Shown here: positions 1-5,611 of the stretch, one piece after another
Position numbering within the stretch: position 1 is the stretch's first letter
How the letters are laid out: every line of letters begins with the position of its first letter
Assembly: GCA_044868295.1 (NCBI GenBank)
Contig: JBIOWF010000104.1
Location: 1-7,413 of the forward strand
Length of the DNA: 7,413 bases
Direction: 5' to 3'
DNA from: JBIOWF01 sp044868295
GTDB taxonomy: Bacteria; Actinomycetota; Actinomycetes; Streptosporangiales; Streptosporangiaceae
The notes under the pieces: generated by a model
The model's database searches: none
What the model was told of the DNA's origin: nothing
Seen by the model: only the letters and a program-made list of their open reading frames with translations
Made by a program: the position numbers and the translations under genes

Positions 1-46
1 CCAGCACGGTGGCCGCGACGGCGCCGAGTCGAGTGTGAAGACGCAT
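1..46 (-). CDS. Start of a small exported protein (partial, runs off left edge)
   Basis: Only the first 15 codons are in the window: an ATG at 46-44 followed by MRLHTRLGAVAATVL. The basic N-terminus and Ala/Val/Leu-rich stretch look like the start of a Sec signal peptide. A purine-rich GAGG lies about 8 nt upstream on the minus strand. The gene begins 15 bp after the stop of the 131-aa secreted protein upstream, so the two are probably co-transcribed. The N-terminus resembles that neighbour's (MRLR...AAATVL), which suggests a tandem paralogue, but too little is visible to name a family. Confidence 0.6.
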   Translation of the reverse strand, partial: MRLHTRLGAVAATVL

Positions 47-61
47 GCTGTACACCTCGTT

Positions 62-457
62 TCAGATCGTGGCTTTGCGGCTGTTGGTCATGTCAAGGGC
101 GACACCGGTCGGGCTGAAAAGCCAGCCGCGGAAGTTGACCGTTTCGCCTTCCTGCATCGCGTTGGCATAGCCCTTGCAGACGGTCTTGTTGTAGCCCTTC
201 TTGTTCACCACTCGCCCGCCACGGCCGTTGTACCGGGTGAACCACTCGATTTCGACGTAGTTGCCCCGTACGCGGCTCTTGTTGGTGATGCAGAGCCTGT
301 CGCCGTTCGGATAGAAGCACACCGTGGCCACACCGGCCTTGCTCACGCACGTCCTCTCCTCGCGAGCGGCGGCGGCCTGCGCCGGTCCCGCGCCGGCGAG
401 CACTGTCGCGGCGGCGATGCCCGCGAGGGCGCCGGCCGCGATCACACGAAGTCGCAT
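62..457 (-). CDS. Small secreted four-cysteine protein, 131 aa, unknown function
   Basis: The ATG at 457 is chosen because AAGGAGAG lies 4 nt upstream and a good signal peptide begins there; a longer reading frame to 562 only adds Arg/Pro-rich sequence. Residues 1-28 form a Sec signal peptide (MRLR, a hydrophobic Ala/Gly/Leu core, then GPAQA with cleavage near A28). The mature part is about 100 residues with four cysteines (C37, C47, C56, C94), enough for two disulfides, and is rich in beta-prone, aromatic and basic residues (for example YVEIEWF and FRGWLF). It loosely resembles small secreted proteins common in Streptomyces and relatives, but I cannot assign a family or activity. It is followed 15 bp later by another short exported protein, suggesting a tandem pair of extracellular proteins. 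Confidence 0.8.
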   Translation of the reverse strand: MRLRVIAAGALAGIAAATVLAGAGPAQAAAAREERTCVSKAGVATVCFYPNGDRLCITNKSRVRGNYVEIEWFTRYNGRGGRVVNKKGYNKTVCKGYANAMQEGETVNFRGWLFSPTGVALDMTNSRKATI

Positions 458-758
458 TTCTCTCCTTGAGCAGGGAGCATCCCGGAAGGAACACTGAGGG
501 TTCATGGCCTGCGAGCGGAAAAGGCCGGCAGGCGAGAAACAGCCTGCACTCGGGCGCTGCACTATCTCTGTACGAATGCCGACAATTCGTCCAACATGGT
601 CGCTGCACTCGTCCCCGGATCGTGAAGTCGCAGGTCAAGCGTCAGCCGTACGCGGATTAAGTATGGCGATACTCATGACGCGCCGAACGCGCCTCCGTAT
701 CTTCTGCGGCGAGGAGGGGCGTTGCCGGAGCCAGCGGGGCGCTGGAACGCTCCGGGAA
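458..758. promoter_or_regulatory. Divergent intergenic region with small repeats
   Basis: This gap separates the minus-strand secreted protein from the plus-strand protease and must hold both promoters, but I see no confident -35/-10 pair. Visible structure: the heptamer CTGCACT occurs three times (544-550, 557-563, 603-609), and a dyad AGTAT-GGCG-ATACT lies at 660-673. A strong SD-like GAGGAGG at 711-717 has no in-frame start for the protease behind it. Either repeat could be a regulator site; that is inference. Confidence 0.35.
460..467 (-). promoter_or_regulatory. Ribosome binding site fixing the start of the 131-aa secreted protein
   Basis: On the minus strand AAGGAGAG ends 2 nt before the ATG at 457, with the GGAG core 4 nt away. 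It is the strongest Shine-Dalgarno in this stretch and rejects the longer frame that starts at 562. Confidence 0.75.
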
Positions 759-764
759 AGAGGG
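759..764 (+). promoter_or_regulatory. Ribosome binding site for the metalloprotease (GTG start)
   Basis: AGAGGG lies 6 nt upstream of the GTG at 771. It selects this start over upstream in-frame ATGs at 504, 663 and 675, none of which has a good SD and all of which would bury the signal peptide. Confidence 0.65.
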
Positions 765-770
765 TGCTCA

Positions 771-3083
771 GTGCCCAGACCGAAGTGGCTCCGGGGGCTG
801 CTGCTGACCGGTGTACTGGTTCTGGCGAGCCTGGCGACCGCCTCACCGGCGCACGCCGACTTCATCAGCGCCAACTCGACGCTCAAGAACGACGGCATCC
901 TGCCGATGATCAAGGTGCACCAGAACCTGGATCACGGCTGCTGGGGTGAAGGCGCCGCCCCGCCGAGCCGGATCGAACCGGGCGAGAAGGTGAGCTGGCG
1001 CGCCGAGTCGTGCGACCTCTCGATCGGGACGGGGACGGAAGGCGAGGTCTGGTACCGCCCCTACGGCTCACCGGACGACGTCGTCTACCGGTTCTACTGG
1101 GACGTCCCCACGTTCGGGACGAACACCGCCCAGAACACCGGAAAGCCCGGCTGCACCCACAGCCAGAGCGGTCCCGGAGACGGCAACAACGTCTACATCG
1201 ACTTCACGGTCGCCTGCAACGCCTCCACGATCGACAACATCCCCGACATCTGGAAGCTCCACCCGGTCATCATGGATCCCGACGGGGACGGGCGCGACAA
1301 GCAGGAGATCGACCTCAACGCGATGGGCGCGGCCGTCGGCCAGAAGGACATCTTCGTTCAGTTCGACTGGATGGCGGACAGCACCCACAACGAGCAGTTC
1401 AGCACCGCCGCACTCCGCCGGATCATCGCCACCTACGCCGACAACGGCTACTTCCTGCACATCGACGCGGGCAAGCAGAGCCCACTCGACAGCACCACCG
1501 GAGCGACCTGGGGCACTCTGAGCAAGGCGAGATCGGTCGGCTACCAGGCCCAGCTCGGCAATGCGACGAAGAATCCGAGCGGCACCACCACCTATAACTG
1601 GTCGGCCTTCGACGCGATCAAGAACGCCGCCTTCCCCGCGACCGGACGCGAGGAGATCTTCCGGTACGTGCTCGCGGCCAACCTGATCGGGCCCGCCGCC
1701 ATCCGCGGCATCACCCGGAGCGGGGACACGGACGTCATCTTCAGCCTCAACAGCTTGGCGAACAACGCCGACAACGAGGTCGCCGTGTTCATGCACGAAA
1801 TCGGCCACTCCCTCGGCCTCGGGCACGGCGGCGACAGCAAGAACAACTTCAAGCCGAACTACTTCAGCGCGATGAACTATCTCTTCGACTTCGAAGGCAT
1901 CACCAAGAACGGCGTCAAGACCTGGGACTACTCCCACGGTGGCCAGGATCCGCTGAACGAGGTCGACCCGCCGGGCCTGGACGAGTCCATCGGCCTGGGC
2001 ACGAAGGGCAAGGGGTTCACGACCTCGCACTACTGCCCGGCCAAGGTCGTCGCGGGCGCCCCGGTCCCGGCCGCCCGTATCCCAGTGCCCGACGCGGGCA
2101 ACTCCATCGACTGGGACTGCGACGGTGTTCCCGATGCTCCCGGGACCAAGGTGAGCGCCGACATCAACCTCAGCGACGACGAGCCGGCCGACACGCGGAA
2201 CACTCTCGCTGACCATGATGACTGGAAGGCCCTCGACATCACCCGCGGCGACATCGGCCGCTACGACCAGCCCGCCATCGAGCCGCCGATCGAGACGGTG
2301 GTGGACGACCTGCCTCCCGAGAACTCCGAGGTGCTGCCCGTCGACACCAAGGCCCCGGTCACGACAGCCGAGGCCGCTCCCGCGCCGAACGCGGCGGGCT
2401 GGAACAGAACCGATGTCACCGTCACCCTCAAGGCGACCGACGACGTCTCCGGCCTCGCCCGCACCGAGTACAGCGTGAACGAAGGCCCCTGGACCGTCTA
2501 CACCGACCCGGTCGTCCTCTCGACCGACGCCGTCCACACCGTCAAGTACCGTTCCACCGACCGCTCCCTCAACACCGAGGAGGCCAAGTCCCTGACGGTC
2601 AAGCTCGACAAGACCGCGCCGACCGTCACCTACACCGGCGCCAAGGAGACCTACGGCATTCTCGAAACCGTCGACATCACCTGCACCGCCACGGACAACC
2701 TCTCCGGCATCGCCACCACCACCTGCAAGGACATCTCTGGTCCTGCCTACGACTTCGATCCGGCGGGCAACACCTTCTCGGCCACCGCCACCGACGTCGC
2801 GGGCAACACCGGCGAGGCGTCCTCCGTCACCTTCAAGCTGGTCGTCACCTATGCCGACCTGTGCACTCTGACCAAGCGCTTCGTCACCAACGAGGGCGTG
2901 GCCCAGGCCAACGCCATGTGCGCCCAGCTCGACGCCGCCAAGCGGGCCGAGGACAGGGGCAACACCACGGCCAAGACCAACGCCATCAACGCCTATCTCG
3001 ACCACGTGACCGCGGGCGTCAACGGCCACTACCTCACTGCGGCCCAGGCCGCCATCCTCAAGAAGCTGGCCGCCGCCCTGTAA
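771..3083 (+). CDS. Secreted metzincin-type zinc metalloprotease, multidomain, 770 aa
   Basis: An exported zinc endopeptidase-like protein. The GTG start gives a clean signal peptide (residues 1-29: PRPKWLR, hydrophobic core, cleavage after SPAHA). Residues 342-352 are HEIGHSLGLGH, the HExxHxxGxxH zinc site (H342, H346, H352 ligands; E343 general base), and a Met-turn follows at SAMNY (M368), so the metzincin fold is well supported. Two acidic loops look calcium-binding: DPDGDGRD at 169-176 and DWDCDGVPD at 447-455. From about 525 come two beta-sandwich-like modules: an OmpL47-like domain (about 525-612, with EYSVNEGPW) and a second one opening TAPTVTYTG (about 613-693). The C-terminus (694-770) is helical, with a GNTTAKTNAINAYL stretch typical of FIMAH-type domains. 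No cell-wall sorting signal or final TM helix is seen, so it is probably released. Substrate unknown. It is alone on its transcript, with a palindromic terminator just downstream. Confidence 0.88.
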   Translation: MPRPKWLRGLLLTGVLVLASLATASPAHADFISANSTLKNDGILPMIKVHQNLDHGCWGEGAAPPSRIEPGEKVSWRAESCDLSIGTGTEGEVWYRPYGSPDDVVYRFYWDVPTFGTNTAQNTGKPGCTHSQSGPGDGNNVYIDFTVACNASTIDNIPDIWKLHPVIMDPDGDGRDKQEIDLNAMGAAVGQKDIFVQFDWMADSTHNEQFSTAALRRIIATYADNGYFLHIDAGKQSPLDSTTGATWGTLSKARSVGYQAQLGNATKNPSGTTTYNWSAFDAIKNAAFPATGREEIFRYVLAANLIGPAAIRGITRSGDTDVIFSLNSLANNADNEVAVFMHEIGHSLGLGHGGDSKNNFKPNYFSAMNYLFDFEGITKNGVKTWDYSHGGQDPLNEVDPPGLDESIGLGTKGKGFTTSHYCPAKVVAGAPVPAARIPVPDAGNSIDWDCDGVPDAPGTKVSADINLSDDEPADTRNTLADHDDWKALDITRGDIGRYDQPAIEPPIETVVDDLPPENSEVLPVDTKAPVTTAEAAPAPNAAGWNRTDVTVTLKATDDVSGLARTEYSVNEGPWTVYTDPVVLSTDAVHTVKYRSTDRSLNTEEAKSLTVKLDKTAPTVTYTGAKETYGILETVDITCTATDNLSGIATTTCKDISGPAYDFDPAGNTFSATATDVAGNTGEASSVTFKLVVTYADLCTLTKRFVTNEGVAQANAMCAQLDAAKRAEDRGNTTAKTNAINAYLDHVTAGVNGHYLTAAQAAILKKLAAAL

Positions 3084-3104
3084 CCCGACTATTCGATCCG
3101 ACCA

Positions 3105-3134
3105 AGTGGGCCACCGGACGTCCGGTGGCCCACT
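3105..3134 (+). terminator. 30-bp perfect palindrome, terminator of the metalloprotease gene
   Basis: AGTGGGCCACCGGA, a central CG, then the exact reverse complement of the arm. It starts 22 nt after the protease stop codon. There is no T-tract, as is common for actinobacterial hairpin terminators. Confidence 0.8.
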
Positions 3135-3271
3135 CGCGTTCTGCCGGTTCCGGGCGCGAGCGGTTCGTAGCCACGGACGGATAGGTGCACACGCCCCCAA
3201 ACGCTCGCTAAGAGGGCTCTGGCTTCGAGGAGTACGTCGGTCTACCGGATGCGGATCGGGGGGAGAATAGG

Positions 3272-3336
3272 GCCGTCCCAGTGCCGGACTTAGGACGGCC
3301 CCTCTCGTTCCCTCGCACGGGACCGGTGTAGGACGC
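3272..3336 (+). repeat. Repeat R1: 65-bp element with hairpin (partner at 4705-4769)
   Basis: Matches 4705-4769 at 52 of 65 positions without gaps, same orientation. Its 5' half folds into GGGCCGTCC / GGACGGCCC (3270-3278 with 3293-3301, 14-nt loop); its 3' half contains the conserved blocks CTCGTT, CCTCGCACG and GGTGTA. Orientation is arbitrary. The hairpin alone could be a terminator, but the conserved downstream block is not explained by that. Confidence 0.7.
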
Positions 3337-3447
3337 ACTTGCCGACACATCGGTTTACTTCCGGCCCAGATATCACCTCAAGTTTGTCGGGCCAGAAACC
3401 TCGCGGAGCTGAATATCGCTGGCCAAAAGATCGGGTTTAGGGCAACC

Positions 3448-4227
3448 TTGTCTCTCGTGACCAAGCTCAACCAGATCCTCGCCGTGGAGAAGGGCGTCAA
3501 GTCCGACGTCCAGCGGAAGGTGACCGACGCGTACCACACGATCCAGAAGGCGCCGCTCCTGTCCGGCATCGCCCGCACATATCAGCCCATCGACGACGAG
3601 GGTGAGCAGCTTCCGCCCGAGTCGACGAAGGTCCAGGTGCAGGCGGAAGGCGTGCTCAAGGACGTCGGCGCGACGCTGACGCGGCTGTTCGACGTGACGG
3701 CGACGAAGGACTGGGCGAACTGCACGGCCAAGGCGAGCGTCAAGGTGGACGGCAACGTCCTGCTGGCCGACGTCCCGGTGACCTACCTGCTGTTCCTTGA
3801 GAAGCAGCTCACCGACATCCACACGCTGATCTCCAAGCTTCCGACCCTCGACCCGTCCGAGACGTGGGCGAAGGACGAGAACACCGACACGTGGCGGACC
3901 GAGCCGGTGAAGACCACGCGGACGAAGAAGGTCCCGCGCAACCACGTGCTCGCCGAGGCGACCGACAAGAACGGCGAGACCCGCGACCGATCCCCTCGCG
4001 GAGAACGCCTCGCGGAAATGGAGCGACCCCCGGGTCCCTATCCATGGAACCGGGGGTCTGAGAGCCGCCATATCGCGGTGCCAGCGGTCCTCGCCGGCCG
4101 GGAGTCAACGCAACAAGAACCACCAAACGGTCAGGCCGACCAACGCCCAGGACAGGGCGCCGGTCACGGCCATGAAGATCAGCCCGCGCAGCCTGTACCG
4201 CTTCCCGCGTGGCTCGATCACGCCTGA
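3448..4227 (+). CDS. DUF7873-family protein with a disrupted C-terminus (probable pseudogene)
   Basis: Residues 1-174 look like the DUF7873 family, proteins of unknown function found in actinomycete chromosomes and, as I recall, plasmids. Family-like blocks are TKLNQILAVEKG, RTYQP..EGEQLPPEST, TRLFDVTATKDWAN, VPVTYLLFLEKQLTD and TRTKKVPRNHV. The family usually continues for roughly 60 residues with a VEVY...VGYW...KFSG type C-terminus; here everything after ATDK (about base 3969) is unrelated Pro/Arg/Gly-rich sequence. A terminator hairpin at 4025-4058 sits inside the frame, and a minus-strand small gene overlaps its end. So the gene seems to have lost its 3' part and stop codon. Start: TTG at 3448 has AGGG 5 nt upstream; GTG at 3457 fits the family N-terminus (xTKLNQI) but lacks an SD. 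No membrane segment or catalytic motif is visible. Confidence 0.65.
   Translation: MSLVTKLNQILAVEKGVKSDVQRKVTDAYHTIQKAPLLSGIARTYQPIDDEGEQLPPESTKVQVQAEGVLKDVGATLTRLFDVTATKDWANCTAKASVKVDGNVLLADVPVTYLLFLEKQLTDIHTLISKLPTLDPSETWAKDENTDTWRTEPVKTTRTKKVPRNHVLAEATDKNGETRDRSPRGERLAEMERPPGPYPWNRGSESRHIAVPAVLAGRESTQQEPPNGQADQRPGQGAGHGHEDQPAQPVPLPAWLDHA
4025..4058. terminator. Stem-loop terminator between convergent genes
   Basis: GACCCCCGG (4025-4033) pairs with CCGGGGGTC (4050-4058); one mismatch further in, TCC pairs with GGA around an 8-nt loop. It lies between the conserved part of the DUF7873-like gene and the stop of the minus-strand 38-aa gene, so it can serve both. Its position inside the longer reading frame argues that the frame beyond it is not functional coding sequence. 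Confidence 0.6.
4105..4221 (-). CDS. Small single-TM membrane protein, 38 aa
   Basis: GTG at 4221 with an excellent SD (GGGGAGGGG, 6 nt spacing) opens a 38-codon frame ending in TGA at 4105. The basic N-terminus (VIEPRGKRYRLRG) is followed by one hydrophobic helix of about 24 residues (LIFMAVTGALSW...VWWFLLR), ending in Arg. The Lys/Arg-rich N-terminus predicts an N-in, C-out topology. Tryptophans near the helix end and the clean SD make chance unlikely. It overlaps, antisense, the abnormal tail of the DUF7873-like frame and converges on the hairpin at 4025-4058. No family is recognised; it could be a small membrane-complex subunit or an orphan microprotein. A toxin-like role is possible but nothing in the sequence shows it. 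Confidence 0.6.
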   Translation of the reverse strand: MIEPRGKRYRLRGLIFMAVTGALSWALVGLTVWWFLLR

Positions 4228-4236
4228 CCCCTCCCC
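4228..4236 (-). promoter_or_regulatory. Ribosome binding site of the 38-aa membrane protein
   Basis: Minus-strand GGGGAGGGG ends 6 nt before the GTG at 4221. It is the main non-coding support for this short gene. Confidence 0.6.
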
Positions 4237-4740
4237 AAGTCGATGTCATCCCCATCCTGACGTGTTGTCACGTCTACCGGGCAGGGCGGCCTCGGCCCGG
4301 CCCCGCCACGGCTCTCGGCAGGGCGGCCGCGCGCCTGGCCTCGAATTGCGTGGCGTCCGGGAGATGGGGTTAGAGGTTGCCGACCCCTATTCACTACATA
4401 AGGCTTTTCGATCACTGTTTTTGTCCGAGTTTGTCAATGGACAAAACGACTCTCTGTAGTCGTGGAGGGCGGCCGCGCTACGCAATCATGATCAGCGCCA
4501 TTCGCCTTGGCGGAAGCGCACGCAGGCCGCGCACCGTCCTCCCCTGTCTGATCACTGGCCCGGAATGGCGGACAACCCCCTACTCCATCGAGCGTCTTGG
4601 ACACCCGGTGAGAGACTCCGCGCCGCGGTCCTATTCCGCTACGGCCATGCTGACGCGGGCTTTGGACAGGTTGCTCAAGGGAGGACCCGACGCGGTGTTT
4701 GGGAGCCGTCCCAGCGTTGGACGTGGGGCGGTCCTTCTCG
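4237..4740. other. Long gene-poor stretch with operator-like dyads
   Basis: I see no convincing gene here. Contents: a short dyad GACGTG-TTGT-CACGTC (4259-4274), just upstream of the 38-aa gene; GGCAGGGCGGCC twice (4280-4291, 4317-4328) and AGGGCGGCCGCGC twice (4320-4332, 4466-4478); an AT-richer patch (about 4375-4460) with an 8-bp inverted repeat; and the 5' part of repeat R2. Open frames through it have unnatural Arg/Pro/Ser-rich compositions and lack ribosome binding sites. Confidence 0.45.
4419..4446. promoter_or_regulatory. Inverted repeat TTTTGTCC / GGACAAAA in an AT-rich patch
   Basis: TTTTGTCC (4419-4426) and GGACAAAA (4439-4446) are exact inverted copies around a 12-nt spacer that itself repeats TTTGTC. 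The surrounding base composition is clearly lower in GC than the rest of the window, as expected of a promoter/operator. The minus strand also contains a TTGACA, but no good -10 follows at 16-18 nt. Which gene it would control is unclear. Confidence 0.35.
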
Positions 4741-4769
4741 TTACCTCGCACGCGACGGGTGTACGAGGC
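4705..4769 (+). repeat. Repeat R2: 65-bp element with hairpin (partner at 3272-3336)
   Basis: Second copy of the element at 3272-3336, 80% identical and in the same orientation. The stem 4705-4711 with 4726-4732 survives: its two substitutions relative to R1 turn A-U into G-U and G-C into G-U, both still pairing, whereas the 14-nt loop has five changes. Its 3' end runs into the possible DUF397 remnant. Confidence 0.7.
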
Positions 4770-4846
4770 GTCCGGTTCCGGAGTTCACTGATGGCGACTG
4801 GACCGCGTTGGCTGCGCGGGTCAAGGACGGCGGGGCAGTCGTGTAG
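4751..4846 (+). pseudogene. Possible C-terminal remnant of a DUF397-family protein
   Basis: The last 31 codons before TAG at 4844-4846 read RDG...PVPEFTDGDWTALAARV then KDGGAVV. This follows the DUF397 C-terminal pattern RDSK..DGP.L.FT..EW..F...V+.G, with one residue fewer before the FT. Upstream in the same frame nothing resembles the DUF397 N-terminus (WRKSSYS...CVEVA), and no start codon with an SD exists, so only a decayed fragment would remain. DUF397 genes usually lie next to XRE regulators; none is adjacent here. A chance resemblance is possible. Confidence 0.35.
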
Positions 4847-4876
4847 GCCGCGCTCACCTTCGGCCGGGCGCGGCGT

Positions 4877-5611
4877 TCAGTCGGTGATCGCGATTCGCAG
4901 GCGGCGGAAGCCCTTGCCCTTGCTCTCAATCTTGGCGACGCGGATCCGGCCGATCTGCTTGGTCGATCCGACGTGGGTGCCGCCGTCCGCCTGGCAGTCG
5001 AGGCCGACGATGTCCACGATCCTGACCTCCTGCACCGTCTCGGGGATCAGGTTGGTCGCGGTGCGGATGATGTCGGGGATCGCGAACGCCTCCTCGCGGG
5101 GCAGGACGCGGATGTCGATGCGCCGGTCCTCGGCGATCTCCGCGTTGCAGGCTTCCTCGACGGCCTCCTTGAAACCGGGCGGCACCTCAGGGAGGTTGAA
5201 GTCCATCCTGGCCGTCAGCGGCTCCATGTTGCCGCCGGTGACGAGGGCGCCGAAATCGCGGAAGACCACGCCGCAGAGCACGTGCAGCCCGGAGTGTGTG
5301 CGCATCAGCGCGGACCTGCGGTCATCGGCCAGCGCGGCGCTTACCACGGTTCCGGGAGCGGGCAGCGGCTCTCCCTCCATCGGGATCAGGTAGAGATCGT
5401 CTGCCTTGCGCACACCTGCGATCCGGGTTTCCACCCCCTGCCACAGGAGGGTCCCCTCGTCGGCCGGCTGGCCGCCGCCTCCCGGATAGAAGGCCGACCT
5501 GCTCAGAACGATCCCGTCAGGAGTGGCCGCCAGGACGGTGGCCTCCCAGTCACGCAGGTTCTGGTCGGCGAGCTCCAGTCGCTCCGTCCGGCCGTGGAAG
5601 TCGGTTCCCAT
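4877..5611 (-). CDS. AlaX-type alanyl-tRNA editing protein (trans-editing deacylase), 244 aa
   Basis: A stand-alone homologue of the AlaRS editing domain; the family hydrolyses Ser- (or Gly-) mischarged tRNA-Ala in the cytosol. Hallmarks: FYPGGGGQPADEG at 41-53, the glycine-rich motif of AlaRS/AlaX; the HxxxH zinc motif in THSGLH (H106, H110); and the second metal motif C206-QADGGT-H213. The usual CGGTH cysteine is Asp (DGGTH), with a Cys three residues earlier that may replace it. Length fits the medium-size AlaX class. The ATG at 5611 lacks a convincing SD; on the minus strand TAGGCT lies 8 nt upstream, so a leaderless transcript is possible. Three 26-bp repeats begin at the start codon and extend upstream. 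The next gene upstream (DUF2516) is 125 bp away, so AlaX probably has its own promoter. Confidence 0.93.
   Translation of the reverse strand: MGTDFHGRTERLELADQNLRDWEATVLAATPDGIVLSRSAFYPGGGGQPADEGTLLWQGVETRIAGVRKADDLYLIPMEGEPLPAPGTVVSAALADDRRSALMRTHSGLHVLCGVVFRDFGALVTGGNMEPLTARMDFNLPEVPPGFKEAVEEACNAEIAEDRRIDIRVLPREEAFAIPDIIRTATNLIPETVQEVRIVDIVGLDCQADGGTHVGSTKQIGRIRVAKIESKGKGFRRLRIAITD

Larger units (their letters stand above)
3084..3447. other. Intergenic region between the protease and the DUF7873-like gene
   Basis: About 360 bp without a convincing gene. It holds the protease terminator (3105-3134), repeat copy R1 with its hairpin (3270-3336), and a looser inverted repeat of a GGCC...ATATC block (3362-3373) against ATATC...GGCC (3413-3424). 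GGCC followed by A-rich sequence recurs at 3363, 3390 and 3421, roughly every 30 bp. The DUF7873 gene's promoter should lie here, but no clear -35/-10 pair is visible. Confidence 0.45.

Noticed and set aside
504..770. N-terminal extension of the protease (ATG at 504, 663 or 675)
   Set aside because: The extension is non-homologous and Arg-rich, places 30-90 residues before the signal peptide, and has no SD. The GTG at 771 fits better.
711..949. Leader ORF starting TTG at 722 behind GAGGAGG, overlapping the protease start out of frame
   Set aside because: The SD is strong and the spacing possible, but the peptide has no sensible features and it overlaps the signal peptide frame. I keep only the note that the SD has no in-frame protease start.
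3215..3330. Short peptide frame ending PDLGRPLSFPRTGPV that is also readable in R2
   Set aside because: It has an upstream stop, no start codon and no SD. Differences between the copies are spread evenly over codon positions, so shared coding is not supported.
1068..3350. 760-codon open frame antisense to the metalloprotease
   Set aside because: It mirrors the GC-biased third positions of the true gene, has a repetitive Val/Gly/Asp/Arg composition without any domain, and no ribosome binding site. It is an antisense shadow.
4218..4415. 65-codon minus-strand frame ending in a GTGA overlap with the 38-aa gene
   Set aside because: The stop/start overlap is suggestive, but the peptide is Arg/Pro/Gly-rich and the GTG at 4415 has no SD. 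Probably chance in GC-rich DNA.
3272..4769. The repeat pair as att sites of an integrated element
   Set aside because: att repeats made by integration should be identical or nearly so; 80% identity with 13 scattered changes, and no integrase between them, argue against it.
4377..5393. 338-codon plus-strand frame across the repeat region and alaX
   Set aside because: Ser/Arg/Pro-rich composition, no SD, and it runs antisense over alaX, which has clear family motifs.
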